Positions 8,754-18,186 of a stretch of DNA of 64,000 nucleotides are shown here, piece by piece. The position numbers and the translations under genes were made by a program. The notes beneath the pieces are model-generated. The model worked only from the letters and a program-made list of their open reading frames with translations, did no database searches and was not told the origin of the DNA. The DNA is from Methylomicrobium lacus_A. Its GTDB lineage: Bacteria; Pseudomonadota; Gammaproteobacteria; Methylococcales; Methylomonadaceae. The DNA lies in contig NZ_CP169217.1 in NCBI RefSeq assembly GCF_041897535.1, positions 2,728,001 through 2,792,000 on the forward strand. The letters run 5' to 3'. Numbering within the stretch: position 1 is the first letter of the stretch; every line of letters starts with the position of its first letter.

Positions 8754-9806
8754 CTAGTTGAGGGTCGATAAAAATGCAGACAGCGCGGCAATCTCGCCGG
8801 ACGATAGCGCAAAGCTGGGCATGCGCGCTCCCGGTTTGAGTTCCTGAGCATGGGTAATCCATTTGATCCGGTTTTCTGGCGTATTGGCCAATAGTCCCGC
8901 GGCGATCAGGCGACGCGTTGTCAGGTGCGTCAAATCGGGCGCATGCGCGCCCGCGGCCCCGAGGCCCCGGATCGAATGACAACCGGAACAATGCGTCATA
9001 AAAAATTCTTTGCCTGTATCCACCTCAAGCGCTGAAGACGGTGCCGCGTCTCTTCTCTGCTCGTCTAGCCATTTTCGAAAATCGGCCGGATTTTGCGCGA
9101 CGATCTCGAATCCCATATGCGCATGTTGCAGGCCGCAATACTGCGTGCATTGTCCGCGATAGATTCCCGGGACATCGGCCTCGAGCCACTGCCGATTGAC
9201 CAAGCCGGGAATCATTTGGGTTTTTCCGGCCAACAGCGGCACCCAAAAGGCATGAATGACGTCAGCGCTTTTTAACTTGACCAGAACGGGCTCGCCGACA
9301 GGGATGTGAATCTCGTTGGCAGTCGCAAAGTAGCGGGCTGCGTCGTTTTCTTCATACTCAACTTTCCACCACCAGTCGTAGCCGGTGACCGTCAGCGTCA
9401 GTGCCGGCGTGCGCGTTGGATTGGCGATCGTGTTTAAGGTGATCAGTACATAGATAACGAGCGCGAACAAGATGCACGAAGAGACGCCCGTCCCAATATA
9501 AATCCATGCCATGCCCTGATTCTCCGGACCGATTGCCTGGGGATCTTCAACAGTCCGTTTGCGGAGCAAGGCGACGGTCAGCAGCAACGTGATGATCAGG
9601 AAGACCGCTGCCACGACAGTCGTCAAAACCCATCCCAAAACCATCGTAGGCGACGAAGCGGGGCCCGCGCTGTGCAAAAAATAATTCAGCGGCGCGGCAG
9701 TGTCCTTTGCCAGAGCGATTGGGCTCGAAACGATCGCCAGAACACCTGCGAAAAAAACGTACCTGATCACGGCGCAATATACGCATCCGGCCCCGAAACG
9801 GTTCAT
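8754..9806 (-). CDS. coxB: Cytochrome c oxidase subunit II with fused cytochrome c domain (caa3 type)
   Basis: A 350-residue protein: signal/first hydrophobic segment, two further helices, a cupredoxin domain with the CuA motif GQCTQYCGLQHAHMGF (about residues 218-233), then a C-terminal cytochrome c domain with CSGCHSIRG (about 274-282). The fused heme makes this a caa3-type oxidase like CoxM of rhizobial coxMNOP. It is first in the operon coxB-coxA-coxC-4TM-triheme cytochrome, all minus strand with short gaps or overlaps. Electrons are expected to pass from heme c to CuA to heme a. Confidence 0.95.
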   Translation of the reverse strand: MNRFGAGCVYCAVIRYVFFAGVLAIVSSPIALAKDTAAPLNYFLHSAGPASSPTMVLGWVLTTVVAAVFLIITLLLTVALLRKRTVEDPQAIGPENQGMAWIYIGTGVSSCILFALVIYVLITLNTIANPTRTPALTLTVTGYDWWWKVEYEENDAARYFATANEIHIPVGEPVLVKLKSADVIHAFWVPLLAGKTQMIPGLVNRQWLEADVPGIYRGQCTQYCGLQHAHMGFEIVAQNPADFRKWLDEQRRDAAPSSALEVDTGKEFFMTHCSGCHSIRGLGAAGAHAPDLTHLTTRRLIAAGLLANTPENRIKWITHAQELKPGARMPSFALSSGEIAALSAFLSTLN

Positions 9807-10173
9807 TGGCGTCGATCCGAAGGTTGAGAAATTAGGCTGTTTTGCATAAAACTCTCTTTTATGTCAATGGATGCCTATAACTGACTCCCCTCCAGCGCAA
9901 CAATCGATCAGCCTGATTGCAGTCGTGCTCAGCGCCGCTGGCCGTAGTCGTCACCTTTTGCGGGCAACTCGCAATGGGATCGCTTTTTTCCAAGGATATC
10001 TTGCTACCCAAAACCCAATACGCTGGGGTAAACTTTCAGCCAATTAGAAAACACACTCATGGGATAGTTCAGGCCGAGACCGGATTAATTAGCCGCAACA
10101 GATTGGAAAATCCTGCAAGCAAGCTTACATTGCTATCCATCCGACCGCATACATCATCATGTGTAGGCGATTA
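9807..10173. other. Intergenic region upstream of the oxidase operon
   Basis: A stretch of 367 bases between the oxidase operon and the membrane cytochrome gene. It should carry the coxB promoter, but I see no convincing -35/-10 pair, terminator hairpin or RNA gene in it. Confidence 0.5.
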
Positions 10174-10953
10174 TCAGTTCTGCGATCCGCTTTTTGTTTC
10201 GGAGTAAAACCACATCTGATAAACGCTGACCAGGATTTGCATGCCCATCGAGAGGCCCATCAACGCGCCACTGGCTACGACCACGTAGGCAAAAGCGGGA
10301 AAGGATTTGGTGACGAACCAAGACATCACGTCCAACAGCATCGCGGCAAAAGGAATGACGACCGCGATTCTTTTTACAATCACGTTCATGTCGCAAAGTA
10401 GAAAAATCTTGCCGATGAAATACAGGATGAAGGCAATGCCGAACAGGTGGATATGCGAAACCCGGATCAGAAAAGGCAGCGTCGCGCCGCCGGCATGGGC
10501 GACTTGCGCGACGCCCGCGTAATGGGTCAAATCAGGCAATGACGGATTGACAGCCGGTGTATGGCATTTGATGCAGTCGCGGTTTAGGATCGGCGCGATG
10601 CGTTCGTTATATTCCGCTTCCTCGGCGCCATTTTGTATCCATTGCAGTATCACATCCTTATCGCTTTTATATTTCAAGTTCGGTTCCATGATGCCCTTGA
10701 TCGCGGAGCCCAGGCGGGTCTGGTCGTGCGAGCCGTGATAATTAATCATCACGTCGTCAATCGATAAGCCGGCCTTGCCGTCGCGTCCCTGATGCGTGTA
10801 ATACATATTCGCGAGCGCGACCAGGTAACCGATTCCAATGGTCAGCAAAAACGCGGTATTCAGAATTCTTTCGCTGATCGAAATATCTCTGAAGCGTCGA
10901 TAAACCCCGGTGCGCCGGTCACTTTCGGTTCGGTTAATATAAGATTCTGCCAT
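10174..10953 (-). CDS. Multi-helix membrane protein with one c-type heme site
   Basis: A 259-residue inner-membrane protein. A first helix (about residues 31-49) is followed by a periplasmic domain carrying one CIKCH heme c site near residue 128, then four helices in the C-terminal half (VSHIHLFGIAFILYFIGKIF onwards). I do not recognise a named family. It lies between the caa3 oxidase operon and the Cyc2-like porin, all on one strand. It may therefore pass electrons between periplasmic carriers and the membrane, though separate gaps of 200-370 bases mean co-transcription is unproven. The heme motif is seen; the role is inferred. Confidence 0.7.
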   Translation of the reverse strand: MAESYINRTESDRRTGVYRRFRDISISERILNTAFLLTIGIGYLVALANMYYTHQGRDGKAGLSIDDVMINYHGSHDQTRLGSAIKGIMEPNLKYKSDKDVILQWIQNGAEEAEYNERIAPILNRDCIKCHTPAVNPSLPDLTHYAGVAQVAHAGGATLPFLIRVSHIHLFGIAFILYFIGKIFLLCDMNVIVKRIAVVIPFAAMLLDVMSWFVTKSFPAFAYVVVASGALMGLSMGMQILVSVYQMWFYSETKSGSQN

Positions 10954-11156
10954 GATGAGCCTCGATGTGACGAATGTGCGGATAAATAAGTTTTTATGCG
11001 AGCTGCGCCATTGGCTGTTTCATGGTCGATGGTCGAGAAAAGCCCGGCGTAGGGATTTTTTCAGATGACTATCTGAAAAAAATTATGGGTAATAAAAAAG
11101 GCGGCTCGTTCCGACGTCAAAAACCTGTTGACGTCGGATATGGGCGAAAAGTAGGT

Positions 11157-12551
11157 TTAGAAAATCAGCCAGCCGTTCAAGAATAACGTGTTATTGCTGC
11201 TCGCGTTTCTGCCCGAGCCGTCATAGTTGTACTGGGCGCCGTCAAATTTGGTGTAACCGGTATATTGCAAGGCGAAACGCAAGTTCAGCCAAGGCGAGAG
11301 AGTCGAGTCGGATTTACCGAAAGGGACATAATCCAGTTCGGCGATGAAACCTTCGCTATTCGGTTTCATCGCTGTGTTGCTCGCATAAAGCAGCGTATCG
11401 TGTGAGCCGGTGGTTCTGAAGTAGCCCAGATTGACGCTGTAGGTTTGATCGTAGGTATAGGAGGCATTCGAATGCAGGGAAAACAACCGATTGTTCATAT
11501 TCGCGGCGTTTCCTCCGGCCAAAAAGCCAGAACCAAGCTTTTGATCCTCCCGGATGTAAGAGGCTTTATATTCGAAGATATGCTTGCCGGAGCCCAAAAA
11601 TTGATAGTTCGCATCGACACCCAAGTCCGAATATTCGTTCAGGCCCAAAGAATGATCGCGGCCCGGAACGATATTGGCGCGTAAACCGAAGGTTCCCAGG
11701 GAGAAATAATGACCGCCGAGCTGATGTTGCAAGGCGATCCGCCAGTAGGGGGCGCCGCCGTCGATTTTATCCGCGGTCGCCGATTCCGCGATGCCGACAT
11801 TGCGCTGAAACTGGGTCGAAAACGAAGCATAGGCGCCGGCTTCCAGATAGAGCAGATTGTTCCACATCATGTAAGCGGTTGCGCCGCCCGAATTTTGCGC
11901 CAGACCGCCTTCGATCAGCGTCGATGCGCCGGGCGTGTTGGTCAGTTCGGATGACGCGTAAGGGTAGCCCCACACCGGGGTGGTGTTCCATAAGTCCTGG
12001 GTGGTCGGACTGTTGTTGAAGGATAAGCCGTAAACAAAGTCCTGATCGCCGAGTTTCACTTTATCGGACAAACGGATATCGGTGTTGTCAAGCTCCAGAA
12101 TATCTTCAATGCCGTTATAGGTTAACTGGACGAAGGCTCCCAACTTGGAATACACCTTGCCGGCATAAAACAGGCTGGCTTCATCGAAGGAGGCGTTATT
12201 GTTGGTATGATGGCCGGGGGGCGCTTCCGGCAGCTTATTGTCGAGATGCGTGAAAGAGCCGACCACCATCGCGCTGATCGGCGGCAGTTTCGAGTTGGCA
12301 TCGGAGCCGGTACTCATCGTGTAGCCGTTCAGCTTGAAATCGCGGCCCATCGGGGTCAGATTCGGGCCGAACGATTGGGTATGGCAAGCCGAACACGACA
12401 TGCCGGTTTGACGCGCGAAACTGGGGACGGCCTGCGCTTCATGCATCGAGAATGACAATGCTGTTGACAACATCAATAATCCCGTTAGAAAGTAAGATTT
12501 CGCCCTTACGAAATCAGATCTGCTACCAGGCACTACGAATAGCCCAACCAT
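11157..12551 (-). CDS. Cyc2-like outer-membrane fused monoheme cytochrome-porin
   Basis: A 464-residue exported protein. The signal peptide ends MHEAQA, directly followed by VPSFARQTGMSCSACH (heme site CSACH at 53-57), then LTPMGRDFKLNGYTMS and about 380 residues rich in alternating aromatic and polar strands, ending in Phe as outer-membrane barrels do (NGWLIF). The layout and the FARQTG-x2-CxxCH motif match fused cytochrome-porins of the Cyc2 type, which carry electrons across the outer membrane during Fe(II) oxidation. The same motif also occurs in barrel cytochromes of unknown donor. The ATG at 12551 is preceded by GGGAG at 5 bases; one at 12563 is possible. Iron as substrate is only inferred. 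Confidence 0.75.
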   Translation of the reverse strand: MVGLFVVPGSRSDFVRAKSYFLTGLLMLSTALSFSMHEAQAVPSFARQTGMSCSACHTQSFGPNLTPMGRDFKLNGYTMSTGSDANSKLPPISAMVVGSFTHLDNKLPEAPPGHHTNNNASFDEASLFYAGKVYSKLGAFVQLTYNGIEDILELDNTDIRLSDKVKLGDQDFVYGLSFNNSPTTQDLWNTTPVWGYPYASSELTNTPGASTLIEGGLAQNSGGATAYMMWNNLLYLEAGAYASFSTQFQRNVGIAESATADKIDGGAPYWRIALQHQLGGHYFSLGTFGLRANIVPGRDHSLGLNEYSDLGVDANYQFLGSGKHIFEYKASYIREDQKLGSGFLAGGNAANMNNRLFSLHSNASYTYDQTYSVNLGYFRTTGSHDTLLYASNTAMKPNSEGFIAELDYVPFGKSDSTLSPWLNLRFALQYTGYTKFDGAQYNYDGSGRNASSNNTLFLNGWLIF

Positions 12552-13231
12552 AAAATCTCCCATTAAATTAATTCCAAGGATCGCAACGTGATACGGCACA
12601 ATTTGTCGTGCCTTTGCTGCATGCTCCATCGTCGGCTGCTTACCTCGACCGCCGCAGCCAAGCCGGCAATAAGGTTTATGCCGGGGTGAGAGAGCAAGGC
12701 CGCTTCGGTATATAAACCACAATTCATGCCAACTTTTCCTGCACCCTGAAATTGGCATAAACCCTTGTTAATACACCTTTACCTTATAAATAAAAAGGAA
12801 TTTGAAGTGGATAAGGGATGGGGTCCCGGTTCATATGCGCCGGGATGGGGGAAATAAACCCATTACGGCCGCGAGCGTAAGAATAAGTTCGATGCGTGGT
12901 TTTTGAGTTCAAACTATTAAACGCGGCTATAAAAAGGGCGGTCGGAAGAGGCGTAAATACGACATTGGCGGCAAGGCAAAGAGGCTAGTAAATCTGGGCT
13001 ATAAACACCGATTTAATAGGGTTTTTTCACCCATTAACCCCGCATGTTCTGGCTAGATTCGACGAATGATTCTCCTGAAGCGTGATTTTTTGAGCAAATT
13101 GCGGGAGGGAATCTTATGGCACGATTAATGTATGTCCTTATTGTCGGGAAATCGTTTTCGACATCCACGACAAAATCGATAACCCAATCTGGAATCGATT
13201 CACATAAGCTTGCATTATCCAGGAGTCATTT
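12552..13231. other. Long non-coding gap upstream of the cytochrome-porin
   Basis: About 680 bases without a supportable gene. It contains an interrupted hairpin CCCGG-9-CCGGG near 12826-12845 and an imperfect palindrome GTCGGGAAATCGTTTTCGAC at about 13143-13162. Both could be regulatory for the flanking divergent genes. No tRNA or known riboswitch is recognised. Confidence 0.4.
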
Positions 13232-13489
13232 ATGTTAAAGATCATTGGCGCACTATTCATGGCTACCACCATCTCTTTTTCCGCATTTGCCGCAACCGAT
13301 CAGGCGGCTGCAAAACACGAAGAAGCCGCCAAAGCTCATGAGGAAGTTGCGCAGCACCACAAAGCGGCCGCCACACAACACAAGGCCGGCAAACATGAAG
13401 AAGCAAAGAAGCATGCTGAGAATGCCAGCAAAGCTTCAGAAACCGCACACATGAAAACCAAGGAAGCCGCCGAACACTCCGCCAAATAA
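13232..13489 (+). CDS. Small Ala/Lys/His-rich exported protein
   Basis: An 85-residue protein with a clear signal peptide (cleavage after SFSAFA) and a mature part made almost only of Ala, Lys, Glu and His, predicted as one helix. The motif HEEAAKAHEEVAQHHKAA repeats loosely along it (AAKHEEA, HKAGKHEEAKKH). GGAG lies 11 bases before the start and a terminator follows the stop, so it is a monocistronic gene. Similar His/Ala-rich small periplasmic proteins exist in many proteobacteria without a known function. Metal binding by the histidines is possible but unproven. Confidence 0.75.
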   Translation: MLKIIGALFMATTISFSAFAATDQAAAKHEEAAKAHEEVAQHHKAAATQHKAGKHEEAKKHAENASKASETAHMKTKEAAEHSAK

Positions 13490-13506
13490 ATAAGCAACGC
13501 CCCTTA

Positions 13507-13543
13507 CCCCTGGCAGCGCATTGTCGTTGCTGGGGGGCTTTTT
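13507..13543 (+). terminator. Rho-independent terminator
   Basis: A hairpin pairing CCCC and GGCAGCG with CGTTGC and GGGG around a short loop, followed by CTTTTT, 18 bases after the stop of the small exported protein. Confidence 0.75.
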
Positions 13544-13580
13544 CAGAAATGCCCGCCTTGCTGGAGAGCGTGTTTAGCGA

Positions 13581-14774
13581 TTACAAATAGCTCAACCAGG
13601 CAACATGCCGGTAGCGTTGCTTGATCCGCATAAAGACAAGGCATAAAGGATACAGCAGCACGAGCGCTGCCAGCCATACGCCATAGACCGCCGGCAAATC
13701 GTAGCCGTATTCGGGCGCGGGCACCGCCGGAAAAGGATGGGCGACGGAACCGGCAAACAGCCAAGCGTCCGGCAGGCCTCTCAGATGGGTCACGGCCAAC
13801 GCCGCACCATGGATCAGGTAAATGTGCAGCAGATAGAAAAATAACGGCACCTTGCCGACGGTCAGCAAGGGTTGCCGGATGAGGCGCAGCGAGCGGCTCT
13901 CGAACAGGGCCAGTCCGATAAACATCAGACCCAGCATCATCAGCAAATACAGCAACGAGGGCGGGTATTTTTGAAAATTCACTAGCGAAAATAGCGTGAA
14001 CAGCCCGTTTTTTTGCGGCGCCCAGGGCTGCGGGTCGCCGTACAGATTGCCTAGACGCAGCAATAAAAACAGCGCGATGCCAAACAGCCCCAGCCAGAAC
14101 AGGATCGTTTGCCGGTTCGGCTCAAGAAACACCGGGCCCAGGCAATAGCCTGCGGCCATCACCCCGACCCAGGGAATCAGCGGATAGAACAAATTCAGGG
14201 CATGGCCGGGCCAATATTCGATCGTGCCCGGCTGATGCAGGAAAATCCATAGCCAGCCCGAAAGCCGGGTGTTATCGGCAGGTATACCGTCGAACGCATT
14301 ATGGCCGGCGATCAGCAGCACGGCAAAAACCGCAGTCGCCCACCGCGGCAGCAAGACCAGAACGGCCAGCGCGAGCATCGACCAGCCCAGCGCCCAGATC
14401 ACCTGGCCGATCGCATAACTGTAATCCCAATTGAATGTCCAGCCGAAACGCACCAGCGTCAACTCCAAGACGACCAGCCACAGTCCACGGCTGGCGAGAT
14501 AAACAGAGAGCTGTCCTGGCGTCAGGCTCTTGCGGTGGGTGGACAAAAATGCGCCGGCGCCGGCCAATAGCATGAACGTCGGCGCGCAGAGGTGGGTGAT
14601 CCAGCGCGTCAGAAAATAGGCGGCGTTGGTCTGGCTTAGATCGACCGGATCAAACGGTGCATTAGAGAAATAATCGCGGGTATGATCCAATGCCATCAAC
14701 ACCATCACAAATCCGCGCATCATGTCGATTGATTCCAGGCGGTGCATCGAGGGGCTCATTCGGTTGACCTGCAA
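13581..14774 (-). CDS. DUF1624/heparan-alpha-glucosaminide N-acetyltransferase-like membrane protein
   Basis: A 397-residue polytopic membrane protein with about ten helices. Its start RLESIDMMRGFVMVLMALDH is the signature of the HGSNAT/DUF1624 family, related to acyltransferases that use a membrane-embedded active site with a conserved His. The later HALNLFYPLIPWVGVM and VPLFFYLLHIYLIHG segments are also typical. The natural acceptor in bacteria is unknown. The gene stands alone on the minus strand and is divergent from the next gene. Confidence 0.82.
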   Translation of the reverse strand: MQVNRMSPSMHRLESIDMMRGFVMVLMALDHTRDYFSNAPFDPVDLSQTNAAYFLTRWITHLCAPTFMLLAGAGAFLSTHRKSLTPGQLSVYLASRGLWLVVLELTLVRFGWTFNWDYSYAIGQVIWALGWSMLALAVLVLLPRWATAVFAVLLIAGHNAFDGIPADNTRLSGWLWIFLHQPGTIEYWPGHALNLFYPLIPWVGVMAAGYCLGPVFLEPNRQTILFWLGLFGIALFLLLRLGNLYGDPQPWAPQKNGLFTLFSLVNFQKYPPSLLYLLMMLGLMFIGLALFESRSLRLIRQPLLTVGKVPLFFYLLHIYLIHGAALAVTHLRGLPDAWLFAGSVAHPFPAVPAPEYGYDLPAVYGVWLAALVLLYPLCLVFMRIKQRYRHVAWLSYL

Positions 14775-14877
14775 ACAAGGGGAGAATAACTGGCTGGCGA
14801 CGCGTAATCATACGAATATTCAGCGCCGAATTAATCTGATATGTTACCAAAGTTTAATTAATTTGGAGCTCTACGCT

Positions 14878-15519
14878 ATGCATAAAATGATGATTTTCAG
14901 CATTATTTTATTGGCGCTGGTCGCCTTGACCGCATGGGGAATCCTGTCGGCTGCCACGCCCGAGGAACTGGAGGGAAGGATTGTCGAGCTGGAATCCCAG
15001 CTGGCTCAGATGAAAGAAAAAGTCAGCGCGTTGGAGTCGAAATATCATTTCGAAGCGCCCATTCTCGTCGACGCCAACGATCAGATCGTCGGCACCGTCG
15101 TGCGTGAACAAGCCGACAGAATCAACCTGCTCAGTACGCAAGGCTATGCTTTTTCGGTCGATCATGCAGGCAAAATCACGCCTAAAGTGATCCGCTATGC
15201 GAATCCGATCTGCGACGGTGAACAATATATCGCCAAGCAAGATGATGCTGTGATGCCGAACGGCCAGGAAAACAGCGCGATGCCCGGTGAAGTGTTCACC
15301 TCGGGCGGCAACAACCTGACCACAAGCGATGATCTGTATTACGTGCCTTTCACCAGCAAGGAAACAAAAATTTTAGAAAGTTATTATAAGGCCCCATCAT
15401 CCTGTAGTTTTGGCGGCGAGGTGACCGTCTATCCGGTTTCTCTGAACGACCCTTCTGTCACCGATGTGGAGCGTATCGATTATGCCCTGCCTCTGCATAT
15501 TACGGTGCCGCAGCAATAA
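14878..15519 (+). CDS. Membrane-anchored or exported protein with N-terminal coiled coil, function unknown
   Basis: A 213-residue protein starting MHKMMIFSIILLALVALTAW, an uncleaved anchor or signal. A coiled coil follows (about residues 28-53, with ELEGRIVELESQLAQMKEKV), then a globular domain of about 150 residues with three cysteines. I do not recognise the globular domain. GGAG about 8 bases before the ATG at 14878 fixes the start; the frame is open further upstream but lacks a site. Its last 20 bases overlap the end of the convergent methyltransferase gene. Confidence 0.65.
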   Translation: MHKMMIFSIILLALVALTAWGILSAATPEELEGRIVELESQLAQMKEKVSALESKYHFEAPILVDANDQIVGTVVREQADRINLLSTQGYAFSVDHAGKITPKVIRYANPICDGEQYIAKQDDAVMPNGQENSAMPGEVFTSGGNNLTTSDDLYYVPFTSKETKILESYYKAPSSCSFGGEVTVYPVSLNDPSVTDVERIDYALPLHITVPQQ

Positions 15520-16258
15520 GCGAGGATTTAGTCGCGCTGATCAACGCATTGACGCCGTCCCGATAATGCAGGCTGACGTTTTGAAAGCCGATCTCGGTCA
15601 TGGCGTCCAGCGCAGGCCGAAGGCGCATGATGTGCTCTTCGGACTCATCGCTGAACAGATGCACGATCCACTGTTCCAGAAGATCGATGCGGTTCATTTC
15701 GGTAAATACCCGGAAATAGGCCTTGACCTCTTCCTGGGTATTTTTGAGATGCTCCGCCGCATCGTCGACCGCATAACGGTCGCCGTTCACGAACAGGCCG
15801 CCCGGTTTGAGCACGCGCAACACTTCCTCCAGCACCCGCCGCCGGTAGCCGTGCAGAAAATTATGCACCGCATAGGCGCTGGCGACGATGTCAACCGAGG
15901 CGTCAGGCATTTCCCGCAAATGCGACAGTGCATCGTTTTCGATCAGCCGCAGCCGCTTTGCCGCCAGCGCCGCGGCCAAATTTTGCCGAGCCTGCGACAG
16001 CATCGCGGGCGCATTATCGACGCTTTCGATCAACACATCCTCGCGGCTCGCCAATAGGCAGGCGGTAGTGATGCCGGTGCCGCAGCCAATTTCGAGCAGA
16101 TGCAATTGTTCCAGAGGGTAGGGCGGCGTCCAGTCGCCGACACATAGACCGACACGCCGGCTCAGATCCGCCGCGGCCGGACAAATCCGCTTCAGTATCT
16201 CGTATTCTTCCGCAATCGCGCCTTCAAATAGATGCTCTGCATGATGTTTTGAAATCAT
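15500..16258 (-). CDS. Class I SAM-dependent methyltransferase
   Basis: A 252-residue Rossmann-fold methyltransferase. Motif I is LLEIGCGTGITTACLL (about residues 54-69), an acidic residue follows strand 2 (ESVDNAPAM), and motif post-I to III features are seen in IVASAYAVHNFLHG and LRVLKPGGLFVNGD. The substrate cannot be told from the sequence; small-molecule methyltransferases share this layout. It is monocistronic and convergent with the preceding gene, overlapping it by 20 bases. Confidence 0.85.
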   Translation of the reverse strand: MISKHHAEHLFEGAIAEEYEILKRICPAAADLSRRVGLCVGDWTPPYPLEQLHLLEIGCGTGITTACLLASREDVLIESVDNAPAMLSQARQNLAAALAAKRLRLIENDALSHLREMPDASVDIVASAYAVHNFLHGYRRRVLEEVLRVLKPGGLFVNGDRYAVDDAAEHLKNTQEEVKAYFRVFTEMNRIDLLEQWIVHLFSDESEEHIMRLRPALDAMTEIGFQNVSLHYRDGVNALISATKSSLIAAAP

Positions 16259-16682
16259 TGTTTTAATGGGACTCGGCTTGCAAGGTTTATTAGTTTACAG
16301 GAATCTACTTCGTGCGGGGCGGTTTGTCAAACAGGGGCGGCCGCTTGTCGTAGTTGTCGCGGCATCAGCACGGGCTTTGTGCCGAGAAAACGGCTAAATC
16401 ATTGATGCATTGCACAAATGTATGGTATACAGGAAGGATTGACCACGCTTAAGGGGCTGCCGATGACATGATGAATATACATTACGATCGCTTAATATAA
16501 GTACAATAATCGAAAAAGCGGATCGGCAGGTTGCACCCAGGGACGGAGAGTCCTTGCGCAATCCTTTCGCTATTGAGGAAAACCAAGAGAGCCTAAAAAA
16601 ACTAAAGTAGAAAACCGAAAGGCCGTTCGCGAAGCCCTGGCTTTTTGAGAGTTTATTTTCTGGGCAGATACCTTAAATCGAT

Positions 16683-16729
16683 GTGTAGGGTATTGAAGAA
16701 TAAAAAATAAATACCCCAATCCGCTACAC
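16683..16729. promoter_or_regulatory. Interrupted inverted repeat in the leader of the coiled-coil membrane protein gene
   Basis: The arms GTGTAG+GGTATT (16683-16694) and AATACC...CTACAC (16710-16729) face each other across an A-rich loop, ending 31 bases before the start at 16760. It could be an operator or an RNA hairpin in the leader. The rest of the 501-base gap (16259-16759) shows no gene. Confidence 0.4.
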
Positions 16730-16759
16730 ATGAACGCTCGTTAAACTGAGGAAATAGTT

Positions 16760-18139
16760 ATGCAAGAATACTTACCCATCATAAAAACCATGCTATTGGA
16801 ATGGGCGCAACTGACGCTTGCCAACCCGTTGTATGCGGCCGCCTTGGTCATCGCCACGGCTTTGCTGGCGATGATTATTGGCAGCATCAAGAGCATTCCC
16901 ATCAAAAGAAAAGCGGCCGCCAGTGAAAAGGCGCGTGTCGAACTGTCGAATGACCTGGCGCAGTCGCAACAACTCGCGGCAGGGCTGCAAGAGCGTCTGG
17001 CGCAGCGCAATCAGCAGATTGCGGGCACGGTGCAAGCGTTGACCACGGGCTTTGATCTGGGCGAACAGGCGCTGCCTGCCGGCGAAGACTCGGAAGCCGA
17101 CGCGTTGTGGCAGCAGCATGACCGGGTGCTTGCACAACTGGCCAGCCATTTACGTTCAGAGCAACAGGCCAAGGCCGAATTGCAGCAATCCTATCAGGCG
17201 GAAATCGGCAAGCGCGTTGAAAAAGAAGCGGTGGCCGACGCCCTGCAAAATACGCTGGCCGAGAAAACTCGTCAGATAAGCGGCCTGGAACAGCAGAGCG
17301 CCGAAATTCTCGAAAAATACGCCGCCCAATCGGCACGGCTCGCGGAACTGGAACAGCAATCCGTGGAATGGCACAATACCAGACAAAAATTGGAATTGCT
17401 GGAAGCCAAGCTGATCGCGAAGGAGGCCGAGTTTAGCCAGTTGCAAATCCGGGCCGAAGCCCAAAAGGCGGCCGAATTGATCCCGCCGCCAATCCAGGCA
17501 GAGCCGCGTGCGGAAGCAGAAGCTATCCCTCTGCAAACCCCTGCCGAGGCCGTTGCGGCAGCCGAGTTAATCCGGCCGGAAATCCGGGCGGAAGCCCCCA
17601 AGGTAGTCGAGCTCGTTCAACCTCCAATCCAGGCGAAAACCGAGCCGGTCATGCAGCCGTCGGCACCCGCGGTGGCGGAGGCGATTCCAGCGCAGGGTAA
17701 TCAAACGATAGTACTGCCCGATTGGGAATACGAGCCGGAGGCCGTTGCCGCATCTGTTTCGAATGCGCAGCCGGCGAGCGCGGCGGGTGGCGGCGTAGCC
17801 GGCAAACTCAAAAACCTGTTCGGCAGGTCCAAAGCGGAGCCCGTTGCCGCCGCGGCGCCCGCAAGCGAAATCGCTCCGGCTCCTGTCGAAGCAAAAATTC
17901 AGCCCGAGACGGTGGCTCAGGCGCAGTCACCGGCCGGATTCTCAGAAAGCCAGATCGGAAAAATCAAGAGCCTGTTTGGCAAGCCCAAGCAGGATGCACC
18001 GGCTAAAGAAGCCGCGCAGGCAGCCGAAACGCCCGCGGCCGCCTCTGTGTCCGAATCCACAGATGCCGGCGAGGCTCCGGCGGGCTCAGCCAAAAAGCCG
18101 TTCGGAAAAATCAAAAATTTGTTCAGCACGGCCAAATGA
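16760..18139 (+). CDS. Membrane-anchored coiled-coil protein with triplicated GKIKxLFG motif
   Basis: A 459-residue protein of unknown function. One N-terminal helix (about residues 20-40) is followed by a long coiled coil (about 50-235) and a linker rich in Ala, Pro and Glu with internal repeats (AELIPPPIQAEPRAEAEAIP and later variants). The C-terminal third holds three copies of a basic amphipathic motif: GKLKNLFGRSK (348-358), GKIKSLFGKPK (400-410) and GKIKNLFSTAK (449-459, the exact C-terminus). GAGGAAATAGTT precedes the ATG. The motif may bind membranes, nucleic acid or a partner protein; this is inference. Confidence 0.7.
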   Translation: MQEYLPIIKTMLLEWAQLTLANPLYAAALVIATALLAMIIGSIKSIPIKRKAAASEKARVELSNDLAQSQQLAAGLQERLAQRNQQIAGTVQALTTGFDLGEQALPAGEDSEADALWQQHDRVLAQLASHLRSEQQAKAELQQSYQAEIGKRVEKEAVADALQNTLAEKTRQISGLEQQSAEILEKYAAQSARLAELEQQSVEWHNTRQKLELLEAKLIAKEAEFSQLQIRAEAQKAAELIPPPIQAEPRAEAEAIPLQTPAEAVAAAELIRPEIRAEAPKVVELVQPPIQAKTEPVMQPSAPAVAEAIPAQGNQTIVLPDWEYEPEAVAASVSNAQPASAAGGGVAGKLKNLFGRSKAEPVAAAAPASEIAPAPVEAKIQPETVAQAQSPAGFSESQIGKIKSLFGKPKQDAPAKEAAQAAETPAAASVSESTDAGEAPAGSAKKPFGKIKNLFSTAK

Positions 18140-18186
18140 TCTTCAGTCACATGCCAGGCTTTGTCCGTAGCCAACCCGCTTAATCG

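Noticed and set aside
16500..16640. A possible riboswitch in the leader before 16760
   Set aside because: I looked for cyclic-di-GMP (GEMM), cobalamin and TPP core motifs and did not find the conserved boxes.
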